From Saprospiraceae bacterium (lineage in GTDB: Bacteria > Bacteroidota > Bacteroidia > Chitinophagales > Saprospiraceae), in contig JAIYAP010000044.1 in assembly GCA_027488935.1 (NCBI GenBank), positions 124,001 to 188,000 on the forward strand: a DNA stretch of 64,000 nucleotides. The letters run 5' to 3'. This document shows positions 23,676 through 32,305 of this stretch, piece by piece; within the stretch, counting starts at the first letter, position 1; every line of letters begins with the position of its first letter. Under the pieces are notes generated by a model that was given only the letters and a program-made list of their open reading frames with translations, ran no database searches and was not told where the DNA came from. The position numbers and the translations under genes were made by a program.

Positions 23676-24778
23676 ATGCCTTCAAATGCAACGAAACCAC
23701 TGTACACCCATTCGCTGAAGCCGATGCGCAGCCAATCTTGTTGTTCTTCCAACACCGTAACTTTTTCTGAAACAGGCAGGCGGTACAATATTTTAAAATC
23801 GGTACCGGGGCCCTGGCGTACATTGAGTTCGTTTGAGCCCGTTACCATGCCGGGTCGACTTAAAATGGGTTGCACTAAAGATTGATGAATCCAGCGGTCG
23901 GTTCCTGTTTCGAGCCATACATCATTGCGGCCCAAGATGCGCACCAAGGCACCATTCGGCGAAACATCGACAATAGCGGCCTGGCCGTTTGGGTTTTTCC
24001 GCACATTGGCACCTAAATTAGAATCGATGATGCCAAACGAAGATTGAAATTCGAGGCCAACAAAATTGGCGCTCACCCATTGATTGGGTGCAATTTGCAA
24101 CCAGGTTCCATTGGTGTCGTAATATTCTACCAGGTCGTTTTTAGCCAATTTTCGCAAAATATTAAAGGTCGTGCCGGGGCCTGAACGCACATTGAGGCCA
24201 GCGCTTGAAACCCGTCCGTAGCCTAAACGCGGAACAGGTAACTTACTCATTTTTAGCGATATGAGGTTTTTAAATGCCGACCATTGTATTTCCTCCAGCA
24301 TCATTTTGGGACAGTCTTTGCCCGTAATATCATAATGGCGGTACAAATCATGAATGCTCAGGTTGTATTTGTGGAGCAGGTGTGCCGCCAAATCGGCCGA
24401 ATGCTGGTAGGTGGTGGGCCAATCGCCATCCGAATTGACACACATTTCAAACCCAATCAGGTACGCATTGGGTGTGCCCGAACCTGCACGAATACGCTCA
24501 CCGTCTGATTTGTACTTATTTGCACCCACATGGTAACCCATTTCATTATCAGGGATACACTGATATATACTGCCGTCATCCACAATATAATGTGCAGAGG
24601 CATACCGGTCGGTTGTATTAAAATACCGTGCATTTGCCTTCGCATCGGCACCTTTATCTTTGTTGGCGGTCCAATGGGCTACAATCCCTTTAATTTGTTT
24701 GATGGCATAGGCATTTTTATCGCGCAAAAATGGGCGATTACGCGGATTCGTGAGCAATTCTTTCGTGATCGGTAGCAT
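23672..24778 (-). CDS. N-acetylmuramoyl-L-alanine amidase with three SH3b domains, no signal peptide
   Basis: Cleaves the bond between muramic acid and the stem peptide. Residues about 25-165 are an Amidase_2 domain: IKGIVAHWTANKDKGADA with the first zinc histidine, YIVDDGSIYQCIPDNEMGYH, IGFEMCVNSDGDW, and RHYDITGKDCP with the second histidine and the cysteine ligand. Three SH3b modules follow (about 188-245 AGLNVRSGPGTTFNILR, 250-305 GANVRKNPNGQ, 310-368 NELNVRQGPGTDFKILYR), which bind wall or carbohydrate. The N-terminus (MLPITKELLTNPRNRPFLRD) is not a signal peptide. The layout recalls phage endolysins, or an enzyme exported by another route. It is convergent with the LuxC-like gene. Confidence 0.9.
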   Translation of the reverse strand: MLPITKELLTNPRNRPFLRDKNAYAIKQIKGIVAHWTANKDKGADAKANARYFNTTDRYASAHYIVDDGSIYQCIPDNEMGYHVGANKYKSDGERIRAGSGTPNAYLIGFEMCVNSDGDWPTTYQHSADLAAHLLHKYNLSIHDLYRHYDITGKDCPKMMLEEIQWSAFKNLISLKMSKLPVPRLGYGRVSSAGLNVRSGPGTTFNILRKLAKNDLVEYYDTNGTWLQIAPNQWVSANFVGLEFQSSFGIIDSNLGANVRKNPNGQAAIVDVSPNGALVRILGRNDVWLETGTDRWIHQSLVQPILSRPGMVTGSNELNVRQGPGTDFKILYRLPVSEKVTVLEEQQDWLRIGFSEWVYSGFVAFEGI

Positions 24779-24853
24779 ATCGGTGGGTTGTAAAGGAAAA
24801 ACAATAAGGGCGTGATTATGAAATTCAGGTTAATTTTGCGCCAAATCTATACC

Positions 24854-25579
24854 ATGCGATTTGATATTCTGACTGTTTTACCTGAATTGATTGAAAGTCC
24901 GCTCAATCATTCGATTATGAAGCGCGCCAAAGATAAGGGCTTGCTGGAAGTGTATTTGCACAATTTGCGCGATTTCGCAGTGGGGAAGCATCGGCAAGTG
25001 GACGATTACCAGTTTGGCGGCGGCGCGGGCATGGTGATGAAACCTGAACCAATTGCGTCCTGCATCGAACAATTGCAGCAGGAACGGACTTATGATGCAA
25101 TCATTTATACCTCGCCGGATGGTGTTCGGTTGGATCAGGAACTTTGCAACCGTTTGTCGATGCTGGACAATGTACTGATCCTGTGTGGGCACTACAAAGG
25201 GGTGGATGAGCGTATTCGGGAAACCTATATTACCCTGGAAATCAGCATTGGCGATTATGTTTTGTCGGGCGGCGAACTGGCGGCGGCAATCATTGTCGAT
25301 TCGGTGGGCCGACTTATTCCCGGGGTACTCAACGATGAAACTTCTGCTTTGTTTGATAGTTTTCAGGACGATTTGCTTGCGCCGCCTGTGTACACGCGTC
25401 CGGCCGAATGGGAAGGCAAAAGTGTGCCAGACGTATTGTTATCCGGCCATGAAAAAATGATTGAAGATTGGCGGCATGAGCAAAGTTTGGAGCGCACCCG
25501 TGTTCGTAGGCCCGATTTGTACGAAAAATACGTACATGGCGACCATGATAAAATAAATTCTGTTGAAAACTTGCACTAA
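24854..25579 (+). CDS. trmD: tRNA (guanine-N1-)-methyltransferase
   Basis: Methylates G37 next to the anticodon in several tRNAs, preventing frameshifting; SPOUT-fold knotted dimer. From ATG 24854 ([20 protein letters not shown]) the protein has 241 residues. Seen: [23 protein letters not shown] near 40, [16 protein letters not shown] near 112, [15 protein letters not shown] near 132 (the AdoMet-binding knot), [21 protein letters not shown], and [18 protein letters not shown] longer in-frame start at 24812 adds an unconserved [14 protein letters not shown] -10-like TAATTTTG at 24831-24838 supports the shorter form. No rpsP/rimM/rplS neighbours are present, unlike the usual operon. Confidence 0.96.
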   Translation: MRFDILTVLPELIESPLNHSIMKRAKDKGLLEVYLHNLRDFAVGKHRQVDDYQFGGGAGMVMKPEPIASCIEQLQQERTYDAIIYTSPDGVRLDQELCNRLSMLDNVLILCGHYKGVDERIRETYITLEISIGDYVLSGGELAAAIIVDSVGRLIPGVLNDETSALFDSFQDDLLAPPVYTRPAEWEGKSVPDVLLSGHEKMIEDWRHEQSLERTRVRRPDLYEKYVHGDHDKINSVENLH

Positions 25580-25601
25580 AACACAAAATGTTTTACTTTT
25601 G
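25571..25601 (+). promoter_or_regulatory. Bacteroidota-type promoter of the zinc-ribbon gene
   Basis: TTG at 25571-25573, a 20-base spacer and TACTTTTG at 25594-25601 match the TTG-N19/20-TAnnTTTG consensus. The -33 lies in the last codons of trmD. The ATG of the next gene at 25607 is only five bases after the -10, so the transcript would be nearly leaderless. Confidence 0.6.
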
Positions 25602-25606
25602 CAGGT

Positions 25607-26551
25607 ATGAATTTATGTCCAAACTGTGCAGCAGAAGCAATTCCTGGGGCAAAGTTTTGTCATCGATGCGGGGATCCAATTCGGGAAAAAACAAAGCCTT
25701 GTCCGGCCTGTAAAGAGCAGAGTCCGTTGGCCTCTGTTTTTTGCCATCATTGTGGCTTTCATTTTGAGGGCAAGCAAAGTCAGCAACAACTTTATGAGCC
25801 GGTTTATGTATTGGATTTTAATGAATCCGACCTAACAGAACAGGTAAAAGCCTTGTTTTTCCGAAGTTTACGCGCTCGAATAGCGTCGGAGCATGAAATT
25901 AGCAAATACAGTGAATACGTAGAGCGGTTTTATCAATCGCGTTTCCGGGAGATCTATGGGGTGCGTGCTATACAAATTGCCCGCGATGTAAAATTGCAAT
26001 GGGAGCGGTTTGGGGTAGAGGCATTGCGTGATATTGACCATAAAATAGACCAGGATTTTGAGGGATTGCTGGATTTCTTTTGTATTCAGTATTGCCCGGA
26101 TTTGAATGGGGTGATTTTGCCCACGGCCATTTTAAAATACGAGCATGCCACGCCGGATAAAACGGATTTGGGGCAAATGATCTCTGATTTTCTGAATTTT
26201 GAGCATGAGGAAGAGCCTTTTTTCTTCAATTTTATCACCATGCCGGAACAATTATTAGCCAATGCCTGTAAACAGTATTTGTTTGCGGATCGAAAGGAAA
26301 AAGTGTTTTTTATCGGCGATTTATCCCTAAAAGGCAATTGTAAAGAAGGTTTTGCAATGACCGATCGCGCCATTTATTGGCGTGCTCCTTTTGATAAAGC
26401 CCGACGCGTGCCCTATGAAACCCTTAAAACCGTGCGTCGAGAGAAAGACTGGATTACGATCGATGGGCATTTTTTTACCAGCAATCCGGGCATGAACCTT
26501 AAATTATTCAAATTATTGAAGAAATTGCGTTCCTGGCGCACCATTTCCTAA
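25607..26551 (+). CDS. Double zinc-ribbon protein with C-terminal PH-like domain
   Basis: A soluble 314-residue protein. Residues 3-51 hold two zinc ribbons with four CxxC pairs (LCPNCAAEA, FCHRCGDPI, PCPACKEQ, FCHHCGFHF). About 60-200 form a helical middle (KYSEYVERFYQSRFREIYG). About 235-312 form a beta-rich domain (GFAMTDRAIYWRAPFDKARR, VPYETLKTVRR, WITIDGHFFTSNPG) like the YokE/bacterial PH fold, found in envelope or stress scaffold proteins. A consensus promoter immediately precedes the ATG. No enzymatic motif. Likely a regulatory or scaffolding role; its partners cannot be told. Confidence 0.72.
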   Translation: MNLCPNCAAEAIPGAKFCHRCGDPIREKTKPCPACKEQSPLASVFCHHCGFHFEGKQSQQQLYEPVYVLDFNESDLTEQVKALFFRSLRARIASEHEISKYSEYVERFYQSRFREIYGVRAIQIARDVKLQWERFGVEALRDIDHKIDQDFEGLLDFFCIQYCPDLNGVILPTAILKYEHATPDKTDLGQMISDFLNFEHEEEPFFFNFITMPEQLLANACKQYLFADRKEKVFFIGDLSLKGNCKEGFAMTDRAIYWRAPFDKARRVPYETLKTVRREKDWITIDGHFFTSNPGMNLKLFKLLKKLRSWRTIS

Positions 26552-26557
26552 TCCCTC

Positions 26558-27235
26558 TTACATAAATGATTGGAGCATTTCCATCAAAACCCGATTGAGT
26601 GATTCGATTGCAAGAGGCAAATTCCAGGCATCGCGGTTGCGGGGTTCCACCGCATTAGAAATGCTGCGTAATTCCATAAAAGGGGTGCCCGACGATAAAC
26701 AGGCATAAAACACCGCAGCGCCCTCCATGCTTTCTACCTGGGCATCGGGATATTTAATTCGAATTTGGTCGATACTGGCTTGCGCACCATGTACTTTATT
26801 CACTGTAATGCCGTTTTTTACAGGCAGAAAGCTTGTTTTGTCTGCATCGGGATGGATCAACATGCCTTTTTTGCACCATTCGGGTAGATGGCCCATCATA
26901 TCCATTTCATATAAGTCTGTAAACCGGCCATCCGCTTCTTCCACGCCGAGATCGGCAAATCGTTCGGAACCCACAAAAACCACATCGCCTAGCTGCAAGG
27001 AAGGGTCCAAAGCCCCTGCAATGCCCGCATTAATCACCAAATCTGGTCTGTTTCGGTATAAGATGCTGCCCAGGGACCAGGTGGTTGCCACCATGCCCAC
27101 CCCACTGATGAGCGGCAGAATTTCCAGTTTATCTTTGGTAAATACACCTGAATCGTTTTGTTGAAAGCCTTCAAGGAGCCAATTCGTGGTCGGTGCAATT
27201 TCAAAAGGCGTTGCTGCCAATAGTAAAATCCGCAT
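26558..27235 (-). CDS. mqnB: Futalosine hydrolase
   Basis: Hydrolyses futalosine to dehypoxanthinyl futalosine and hypoxanthine in the alternative menaquinone pathway. A nucleosidase of the MTAN/PNP fold with 225 residues. Seen: LISGVGMVATTWSLG near 43, INAGIAGALDPSLQLGDVVFV near 69, SERFADLGVEEADG, and VESMEGAAVFYACLSSGTPF near 166, including the ribose-binding ME and the GTPF stretch. A -10-like site with one mismatch lies at 27262-27255 on the minus strand. It converges with the zinc-ribbon gene six bases away. It implies menaquinone synthesis by the futalosine route, common in Bacteroidota; the other mqn genes are outside the window. Confidence 0.9.
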   Translation of the reverse strand: MRILLLAATPFEIAPTTNWLLEGFQQNDSGVFTKDKLEILPLISGVGMVATTWSLGSILYRNRPDLVINAGIAGALDPSLQLGDVVFVGSERFADLGVEEADGRFTDLYEMDMMGHLPEWCKKGMLIHPDADKTSFLPVKNGITVNKVHGAQASIDQIRIKYPDAQVESMEGAAVFYACLSSGTPFMELRSISNAVEPRNRDAWNLPLAIESLNRVLMEMLQSFM

Positions 27236-27328
27236 AAGAGAAAGAAATTTAGCGCGAAGGTACGGCCCTTCTTTTAGGGATGCGAAAAATCATTGCTACC
27301 TTGGCGGCCGTTTAAGAAAGCGTACATT

Positions 27329-28066
27329 ATGAAAAAAGAATGGTTTGCCTCTTGGTTTGATTCACCGTATTATTATATTTTGTATAAAAACCACGATGAA
27401 AACGAGGCTAAAAACACCCTAGATAGAATCTTGCGGGCGATGGAATTAAAGCCGGGCGCGCGGGTGCTCGATCTCGCATGCGGCAAAGGCAGGCATTCAA
27501 AATATTTGGCAGAGCAAGGATATGATGTTACAGGCATTGATATTTCACATTCCAGTATTGAATATGCCCGGCAGTTTGAGCATGACAATCTGAATTTTTA
27601 CCAACACGACATGCGTTTGCCTTTTCGGACCAACTATTACGATGCGGTTTTGAATATGTTTACCAGTTTTGGTTATTTTCATTCAGACAATGATCATTTG
27701 CGCACCCTGGTACATGTTGCCAAGGAATTGAACCGTGATGGACTGTTTTTACTCGATTTTTTCAATACCGAATGGGTGCGTCAGCATTTAGTTCCAACAG
27801 ATACCAAGACCGTGGATGGCATTGAATTTCATTTAAAGAAGTCGATCGAAGGCGGTTATGTGTATAAAAGTGTGGCTTTTCATGCAGAGGGTAAGGATTT
27901 TCATTTTCGGGAAAAAGTGCGTTTGTTCGAATATGCTGATTTCGAGCGCCTTTTTGCGCAGGCAGGTTTACAAATTGTACAGACATTTGGTAGCTATCAG
28001 TTGGAGCCCTTCGATGTGGCCACCTCACCCCGTTTGATCCTAATTGCGCGGAAAAAGCCTGTATGA
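27329..28066 (+). CDS. Class I SAM-dependent methyltransferase
   Basis: A 245-residue Rossmann methyltransferase from ATG 27329 (MKKEWFASWFDSPYYYILYK); upstream in-frame starts add an unconserved segment. AdoMet motif I is GARVLDLACGKGRHSKYLAE near 38, motif II is YDVTGIDIS, and post-I stretches are NFYQHDMRLPF and YFHSDNDHLRTL. KEWFASWFDSPYYY at the front is typical of a family common in Bacteroidota and often annotated only as methyltransferase; the substrate is unknown. The TGA stop overlaps the ATG of the PAP2 gene (ATGA), so translation of the two is coupled. Confidence 0.88.
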   Translation: MKKEWFASWFDSPYYYILYKNHDENEAKNTLDRILRAMELKPGARVLDLACGKGRHSKYLAEQGYDVTGIDISHSSIEYARQFEHDNLNFYQHDMRLPFRTNYYDAVLNMFTSFGYFHSDNDHLRTLVHVAKELNRDGLFLLDFFNTEWVRQHLVPTDTKTVDGIEFHLKKSIEGGYVYKSVAFHAEGKDFHFREKVRLFEYADFERLFAQAGLQIVQTFGSYQLEPFDVATSPRLILIARKKPV

Positions 28067-28653
28067 ACGCCTTTTTAGAAATCTTGCAACGCTGGGATGC
28101 CAGTTTGTTTTTCTGGATCAACCAAGGCTGGAGCAGTGGTTTTTTAGACGCGCTCTTACCCATTTTACGGGAACGTTTGGTTTGGGCACCGTTTTATATC
28201 TTTATACTGGTGTTTTCTCTTTTAAATTATGATAAAAAAGGCTGGTTATACATCGGTATGTTGTTGTTGTGTTTTGCGGCAGCGGATTTTTCCAGCAGCC
28301 AAATTTTAAAAAAACAGGTACAACGCTTGCGTCCTTGCAATGATCCGGCCCTTTCAGCACAAGTCCAGTTACGGGCGCCTTGTGGGAGCGGCTACAGTTT
28401 TACTTCTTCGCATGCAGCCAATCATTTTGCGGTGGCCTTGTTTCTGATTGGGGTATTTGGGCACCTAAATCGTTGGATACGGCCCAGTTTGTTGCTTTGG
28501 GCTGGTTCTATTGCACTTTCGCAGGTATATGTAGGCGTGCATTATCCGGGGGACGTATTGTGTGGAGGTTTGTTAGGGAGCCTGATCGGGTGGGGTGGGG
28601 GGCTCCTTTCGCACCGTATGGATGGGCATCCCGAATGGAAGAAGGCAGGGTAA
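28063..28653 (+). CDS. PAP2 superfamily phosphatase (membrane)
   Basis: A 196-residue integral membrane phosphatase, probably acting on a lipid phosphate such as undecaprenyl pyrophosphate or phosphatidic acid. About five hydrophobic helices are visible. The three catalytic motifs are KKQVQRLRPC (C1, ~79), SFTSSHAANHFAVALF (C2 histidine, ~112) and SQVYVGVHYPGDVLCG (C3, ~155). It begins with an ATGA overlap to the methyltransferase gene. The active site would face the periplasm. A lipid-carrier recycling role is inferred, not shown; no partner gene in the neighbourhood settles the substrate. Confidence 0.88.
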   Translation: MNAFLEILQRWDASLFFWINQGWSSGFLDALLPILRERLVWAPFYIFILVFSLLNYDKKGWLYIGMLLLCFAAADFSSSQILKKQVQRLRPCNDPALSAQVQLRAPCGSGYSFTSSHAANHFAVALFLIGVFGHLNRWIRPSLLLWAGSIALSQVYVGVHYPGDVLCGGLLGSLIGWGGGLLSHRMDGHPEWKKAG

Positions 28654-28670
28654 ATTATAATGCTCAACCC

Positions 28671-29378
28671 TTAATCACTAGATCCAAATCCCCGTAATTT
28701 GCCCATATGTTCAGGAATGTATTCATCGGTATGCCACAATGCATAATCGCGCAAGCAAAAGGTGTGGTTGCCTTCTTCCTGGATTTCCAACATGTATAAA
28801 GGAACCTCCATGGTATGCCCGTCAAATTCCACTTCGACAAAAATGCCCCAGGTATGGTCAAAACCTAAAATTTCGGTGATGGTAACCTGTGCGCCAAAAT
28901 AAATATGGTCAAAAGGACTTCCAATGTACATTGCACGCACAGGATGCTGAAATACTGCTTCCAAATGCATCAACCAGCCGTCCAGGTAATCACTTTCGGA
29001 TCCAATCTCCAATAATAAGTCATCGATACGTTTCCAGGATGCGACAGCTTGGACCCAGGTTTCACTTGCCAGGAGTAATTTTTTTACTTTTTTCCAATCA
29101 TTGGGTTTATCCCGTGCTTCGGTTTTTTCTAATGCAGTGGCCCGAAAAGCATATTCCCAAAAAACTTCTTCTATTCGGGCACTATATACCAAAAACGCCT
29201 TAGGAATTGCACGCAAGGTGATGCTATCAAAACGAACAACAACGTATGTAACATCTTCTGAAGCATGGTGCACTTCTGTTACAACGCCTTGCCAATTCCG
29301 CATATCGGTTTTATGGTCTTCGGCCAATACAGGCAGAGGCATATTTTTAACCTTTACAATATCGTTGACTTTGAACAT
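28671..29378 (-). CDS. Protein of unknown function
   Basis: A soluble 235-residue protein with no signal peptide or transmembrane segment. It starts FKVNDIVKVKNMPLPV, which looks like an SH3/KOW-like beta start, and a second similar passage occurs near 168 (FGAQVTITEILGFDHTWG, FVEVEFDGHTMEVPLYML). Between them lies a helical stretch (WKKVKKLLLASETW, WVQAVASWKRIDDLLLEIG). The two beta regions may be duplicated small barrels. No family recognised. Convergent with PAP2 at 28653 and 58 bases downstream of the barrel-protein gene, whose stop it faces in tandem on the same strand. Confidence 0.6.
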   Translation of the reverse strand: MFKVNDIVKVKNMPLPVLAEDHKTDMRNWQGVVTEVHHASEDVTYVVVRFDSITLRAIPKAFLVYSARIEEVFWEYAFRATALEKTEARDKPNDWKKVKKLLLASETWVQAVASWKRIDDLLLEIGSESDYLDGWLMHLEAVFQHPVRAMYIGSPFDHIYFGAQVTITEILGFDHTWGIFVEVEFDGHTMEVPLYMLEIQEEGNHTFCLRDYALWHTDEYIPEHMGKLRGFGSSD

Positions 29379-29436
29379 GGCTACTTATTTTTGGAATTTA
29401 TGTGCATGGGGCTTTATAAAACTCCGCCCAGGCACT

Positions 29437-30168
29437 CTAAAAAAAGTAAAACGCCGCACCTAAGGAAATATAAGCAAAACGGTCATTGCCCTGGGTACCT
29501 GTGAATGAATCCATTTTATCCGAATTTACAAAGTGGACCATGAAGTCGAGCATGATTTCTATACGCTCGCTGGCCATAAACGTCTCGTAATCCTTGACGA
29601 AACGATCCAACCGTGTACGCAGGCTGATGCCGACTGGAATGGATAATTCCTTGGTGGGTGAACCGGATTTTTTCCCTGACGCATTGTAGCCAAATGATTC
29701 AACCACGGTGCCCCCCGGGCTTCTGCGTCGTATCGACCTGAAACTATTAAGTCCATATCCTACAATACCATAGGCGGTGATCCAGGCCTCTTCCGGCCTT
29801 TTAAACAAAACGGCGTTCACATTCAATAACAATTGCAAACTGTGGTCGTTGAAAACAGCCGAAAACTCATTGTTGTTTTTTACGCTTACCCCGCGCAGGC
29901 GACCATGAAACCAGTTGTATCGAAGCGACAAATAAGGGTTGAGCACCCCGGTTAAATGGATACCTCCACCCAAACGGATTTCATTCGGGGTGTGAATAGA
30001 AGGGATAAACTCTCTATAGGTGACGTCCCCATTAAAGCCGGTTAAACCGCCATTGGCACCCAAGGCCAAGCGCCCGTTCATCGTTTGAGCGGAAGTTAGG
30101 GTTAAATTCGTAAAAAAAACGAGGCTAAAACACACCAAAAAGTGGGAAAAGCGACGGGTTACGTGCAT
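29437..30168 (-). CDS. Putative outer-membrane beta-barrel protein
   Basis: Taken from ATG 30168 (243 residues) with signal peptide MHVTRRFSHFLVCFSLVFFT, cleavage around TSAQ. An in-frame ATG seven codons earlier is possible. The mature part shows alternating strands (LGANGGLTGFNGDVTY, IRLGGGIHLTGVLNPYLSLRYNW, LQLLLNVNAVLF, SIPVGISLRTRLD) and ends with an aromatic residue (GAAFYFF), the usual mark for outer-membrane barrel assembly. It resembles the PorT/outer-membrane-beta-barrel proteins of Bacteroidota, with no functional assignment. A -10-like TATATTTG on the minus strand at 30258-30251 could drive it. Confidence 0.7.
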   Translation of the reverse strand: MHVTRRFSHFLVCFSLVFFTNLTLTSAQTMNGRLALGANGGLTGFNGDVTYREFIPSIHTPNEIRLGGGIHLTGVLNPYLSLRYNWFHGRLRGVSVKNNNEFSAVFNDHSLQLLLNVNAVLFKRPEEAWITAYGIVGYGLNSFRSIRRRSPGGTVVESFGYNASGKKSGSPTKELSIPVGISLRTRLDRFVKDYETFMASERIEIMLDFMVHFVNSDKMDSFTGTQGNDRFAYISLGAAFYFF

Positions 30169-30444
30169 ACAGAATGGCATTACCAGCATTGCGCAGAAAT
30201 GAGTCGTGTAAAATAATGGATGAGTGGGTTGTGGGTATTGGTTTTCGCCGCAAATATAATATTGTTCCTTCGTATTGCGCCTTATTCTTTCTGGCAGACT
30301 TTTTAAACCCAGATTTAAATGGATTTGAAGGATGGATGGATAAAAAAATGATTTTCAATGGATTAGAAGCCAACTCTTTTCATAACCACTTTGCACTGGC
30401 CAAATTTTTTAACGCTCTGCAATCTATGTTGCATTTTAGGTGTG

Positions 30445-30555
30445 TCCCTGACTGAGGTTTAGGGAGCAAGATGTTGGCTTTGGTTCGTTGCTACTCCCCT
30501 GACTAAAGTCAAGGGGTTTCAAGATGATAGATGTCCCCTGACTGAAGTTCAGGGG
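30445..30555. repeat. Tandem palindromes of the CCCCTGACT-GGGG family
   Basis: Three hairpin cores at 30445-30465, 30496-30516 and 30535-30555 share the form (C)CCCTGACT-n-AGT-CAGGG(G). The second and third are 39 bases apart and each is followed by AAGATGATAGATG. The 500-base space 30190-30703 holds these, a CACAGATT inverted repeat at its end, and no convincing gene. A 93-residue open frame at 30174-30455 has no start context or similarity I recognise and is not called. Confidence 0.75.
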
Positions 30556-30611
30556 TTAAAAGATGATAGATGTGATTCGTATCTGAATCAAAACTCCACG
30601 TCTATTCATTT

Positions 30612-30694
30612 CACCACAGATTGCCCCAGATTTTCACAGATTATTGATTTATAGTAACTTAATAATCTGTGAAAATCTGGGATAATCCGTGGTG
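30612..30694. repeat. CACAGATT-family long inverted repeat, copy B
   Basis: The left arm 30612-30643 (begins CACCACAGATTGCCCC) pairs with 30663-30694 (ends GGATAATCCGTGGTG) at 29 of 32 positions, with an A/T-rich loop. It begins 10 bases after the stop of the first tandem propeller gene. The same left arm is found almost base for base downstream of the fourth paralogue (copy D). Position suggests a terminator-like hairpin travelling with the gene. Confidence 0.82.
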
Positions 30695-30703
30695 CTTAAA
30701 CGC

Positions 30704-32059
30704 TTATCGGCTCACCACCACTTTCCGCACCGCTTTACCTTCTTTACTCGCCAACGTAACAGTGTACATGCCGTTCGAGCAGGCACCCAAGTCCAGATCC
30801 AACATACCCACACCGTCCCAATCTTTGCGGAGGATCAATTTTCCTTGTAAGTCATTGATCAACAATAAGTAAGACGCGGGTTTATCCTCCTGTACGCGCA
30901 CTTGCACACGATCTGCCGTAGGATTAGGGAAAACATCCCAATCGACCTGCAACGCCTTGTCAGAAAACAGGCCAACGAGTGGCGACCCAGTGTATTGAAA
31001 CATGCGGGTAGGGTGGGCGAATTGTTGCCCTTCGCCGCCCCAGCCGGTTTCGGCATCCAGGAAATTGATTGTGTAAATGTTTTCTCCACTGCTGATTTGC
31101 TGCCAGGTTTCCCCGCGGTCCGGACTGATCCAAGTTTCGAAATCACCCGTTAGAAGGCTTCCGGTGCATGTTGTTAGCATGATGTAGGAACTGTTGGGAA
31201 TGTATTCGTAGCCAAAAACTGCAAATTTTTCTCCAAGTGGTGATAAATCCAATTGAGTCCAATTAACTCCGCCATCAGTTGTTGAGAATATGGGAGTAGG
31301 TAGTAATTCTTGGGAGGTATAACCTGGTGAAAGGATACCATGTTGCGCATCTGAAAATCTAAGCCCTTCTGTGTATCCGATAGGAGATGTAAAAACAGCC
31401 CAAGATTTTCCGTAATTTGAACTGTAGAAAATTCTGCCATAACTTGTTGTAAACCACAAATTTTGGTTATAACTCGTCCCAGAAATTGTAAATTCAAATG
31501 GAATTGCATCAGGTATGCTATCAGTATTTAATAGACTCCATGAGGCACCACCATTAATTGTATGATAAATCTGAAATTCATTAACTACTGGATCGGAAAT
31601 TATGATACCAGTTTGTTGCGTTTTAAAATTTAAATATGCAACATAACTAAAATATGGATCAAAACTTGGTGAAATGTCGATCCAATTGGACCCGCCGTCT
31701 GAAGTTTTCAAAATCTTAGCATGCTTGTATTCATACATTCCAGACAAATAGGCTGTAGATTTATCAACCGCACTCAAAGAAGTTACAAAAACATCTTGAC
31801 CAAGTGGTAAGGCATGCGTTTCCCAGTTTTGGCCAAAATCATCAGAATGTGAAACCCACGCCTTATCAGAATTTGAAAAAACATAGGAGTCATTTTTTAA
31901 ATCATATCGGACGCCTGAAGCCCAAATTGATTGATTCGGGGTAATGTCAATACAACTCACAGTTATTGTATCTGATGAAAATACTTCGAAGTTGGTCCAT
32001 TGACTAAAAACAGTAGTCCCGAGTGAGCAAATGATCAGTGAAGAGAAAATTGTTCTCAT
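30704..32059 (-). CDS. Exported Asp-box/YCF48-like propeller protein with T9SS sorting domain (paralogue 1)
   Basis: From ATG 32059 the protein has 451 residues and begins MRTIFSSLIICSLGTTVFSQ, a signal peptide. About residues 30-340 form repeated Asp-box/photosynthesis-system-II-stability-like blades: SDDFGQNW, SDGGSNWIDISP, INGGASW, SSNYGKSW, TDGGVNWTQLD, SPDRGETWQQ. The last ~80 residues are a type IX secretion A-type sorting domain (VFPNPTADRVQV ... GMYTVTLASKEGKAVRKV), so it is probably surface-bound or secreted. It is the last of four tandem paralogues on the minus strand; the C-terminal ~165 residues are nearly identical in all four while the N-terminal halves differ. Function unknown; propellers of this kind often bind glycans or proteins. 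Confidence 0.82.
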   Translation of the reverse strand: MRTIFSSLIICSLGTTVFSQWTNFEVFSSDTITVSCIDITPNQSIWASGVRYDLKNDSYVFSNSDKAWVSHSDDFGQNWETHALPLGQDVFVTSLSAVDKSTAYLSGMYEYKHAKILKTSDGGSNWIDISPSFDPYFSYVAYLNFKTQQTGIIISDPVVNEFQIYHTINGGASWSLLNTDSIPDAIPFEFTISGTSYNQNLWFTTSYGRIFYSSNYGKSWAVFTSPIGYTEGLRFSDAQHGILSPGYTSQELLPTPIFSTTDGGVNWTQLDLSPLGEKFAVFGYEYIPNSSYIMLTTCTGSLLTGDFETWISPDRGETWQQISSGENIYTINFLDAETGWGGEGQQFAHPTRMFQYTGSPLVGLFSDKALQVDWDVFPNPTADRVQVRVQEDKPASYLLLINDLQGKLILRKDWDGVGMLDLDLGACSNGMYTVTLASKEGKAVRKVVVSR

Positions 32060-32211
32060 AAATTGATTTATATCTTGCAAATTTAATGGTATTTGAACGT
32101 TCTTATTTTAAAATGATACCGTGTTTCATGGTTTGAAATGTTGTTCTGCTCTAAATTGAAATTGGGGAAAGCTCTCAAAAAGAGTAAGTCATAGTCCCCG
32201 TATGAATTTTA

Positions 32212-32301
32212 TCCATTACAGATTGGCTAATATTCTCACAAATTTATGAATGGAAATAAATTAAAAATCTGTGAAAATATTATTCAATCCGTGGGGATTA
32301 A
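32212..32301. repeat. CACAGATT-family inverted repeat, decayed copy C
   Basis: The arms are 32214-32246 (ATTACAGATTGGCTAATATT and on) and the partner ending AATCCGTGGGG at 32297, clearly related to copies B and D but with more mismatches. It lies five bases after the stop of paralogue 2. The rest of 32060-32305 holds only short A/T-rich sequence and a minus-strand TAAATTTG -10-like site at 32085-32078 for paralogue 1. Confidence 0.65.
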
Positions 32302-32305
32302 AAAC

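Noticed and set aside
30174-30455. 93-residue frame in the repeat-rich intergenic region
   Set aside because: Overlaps the signal-peptide end and promoter of the barrel-protein gene and the first palindrome; no recognisable motif.
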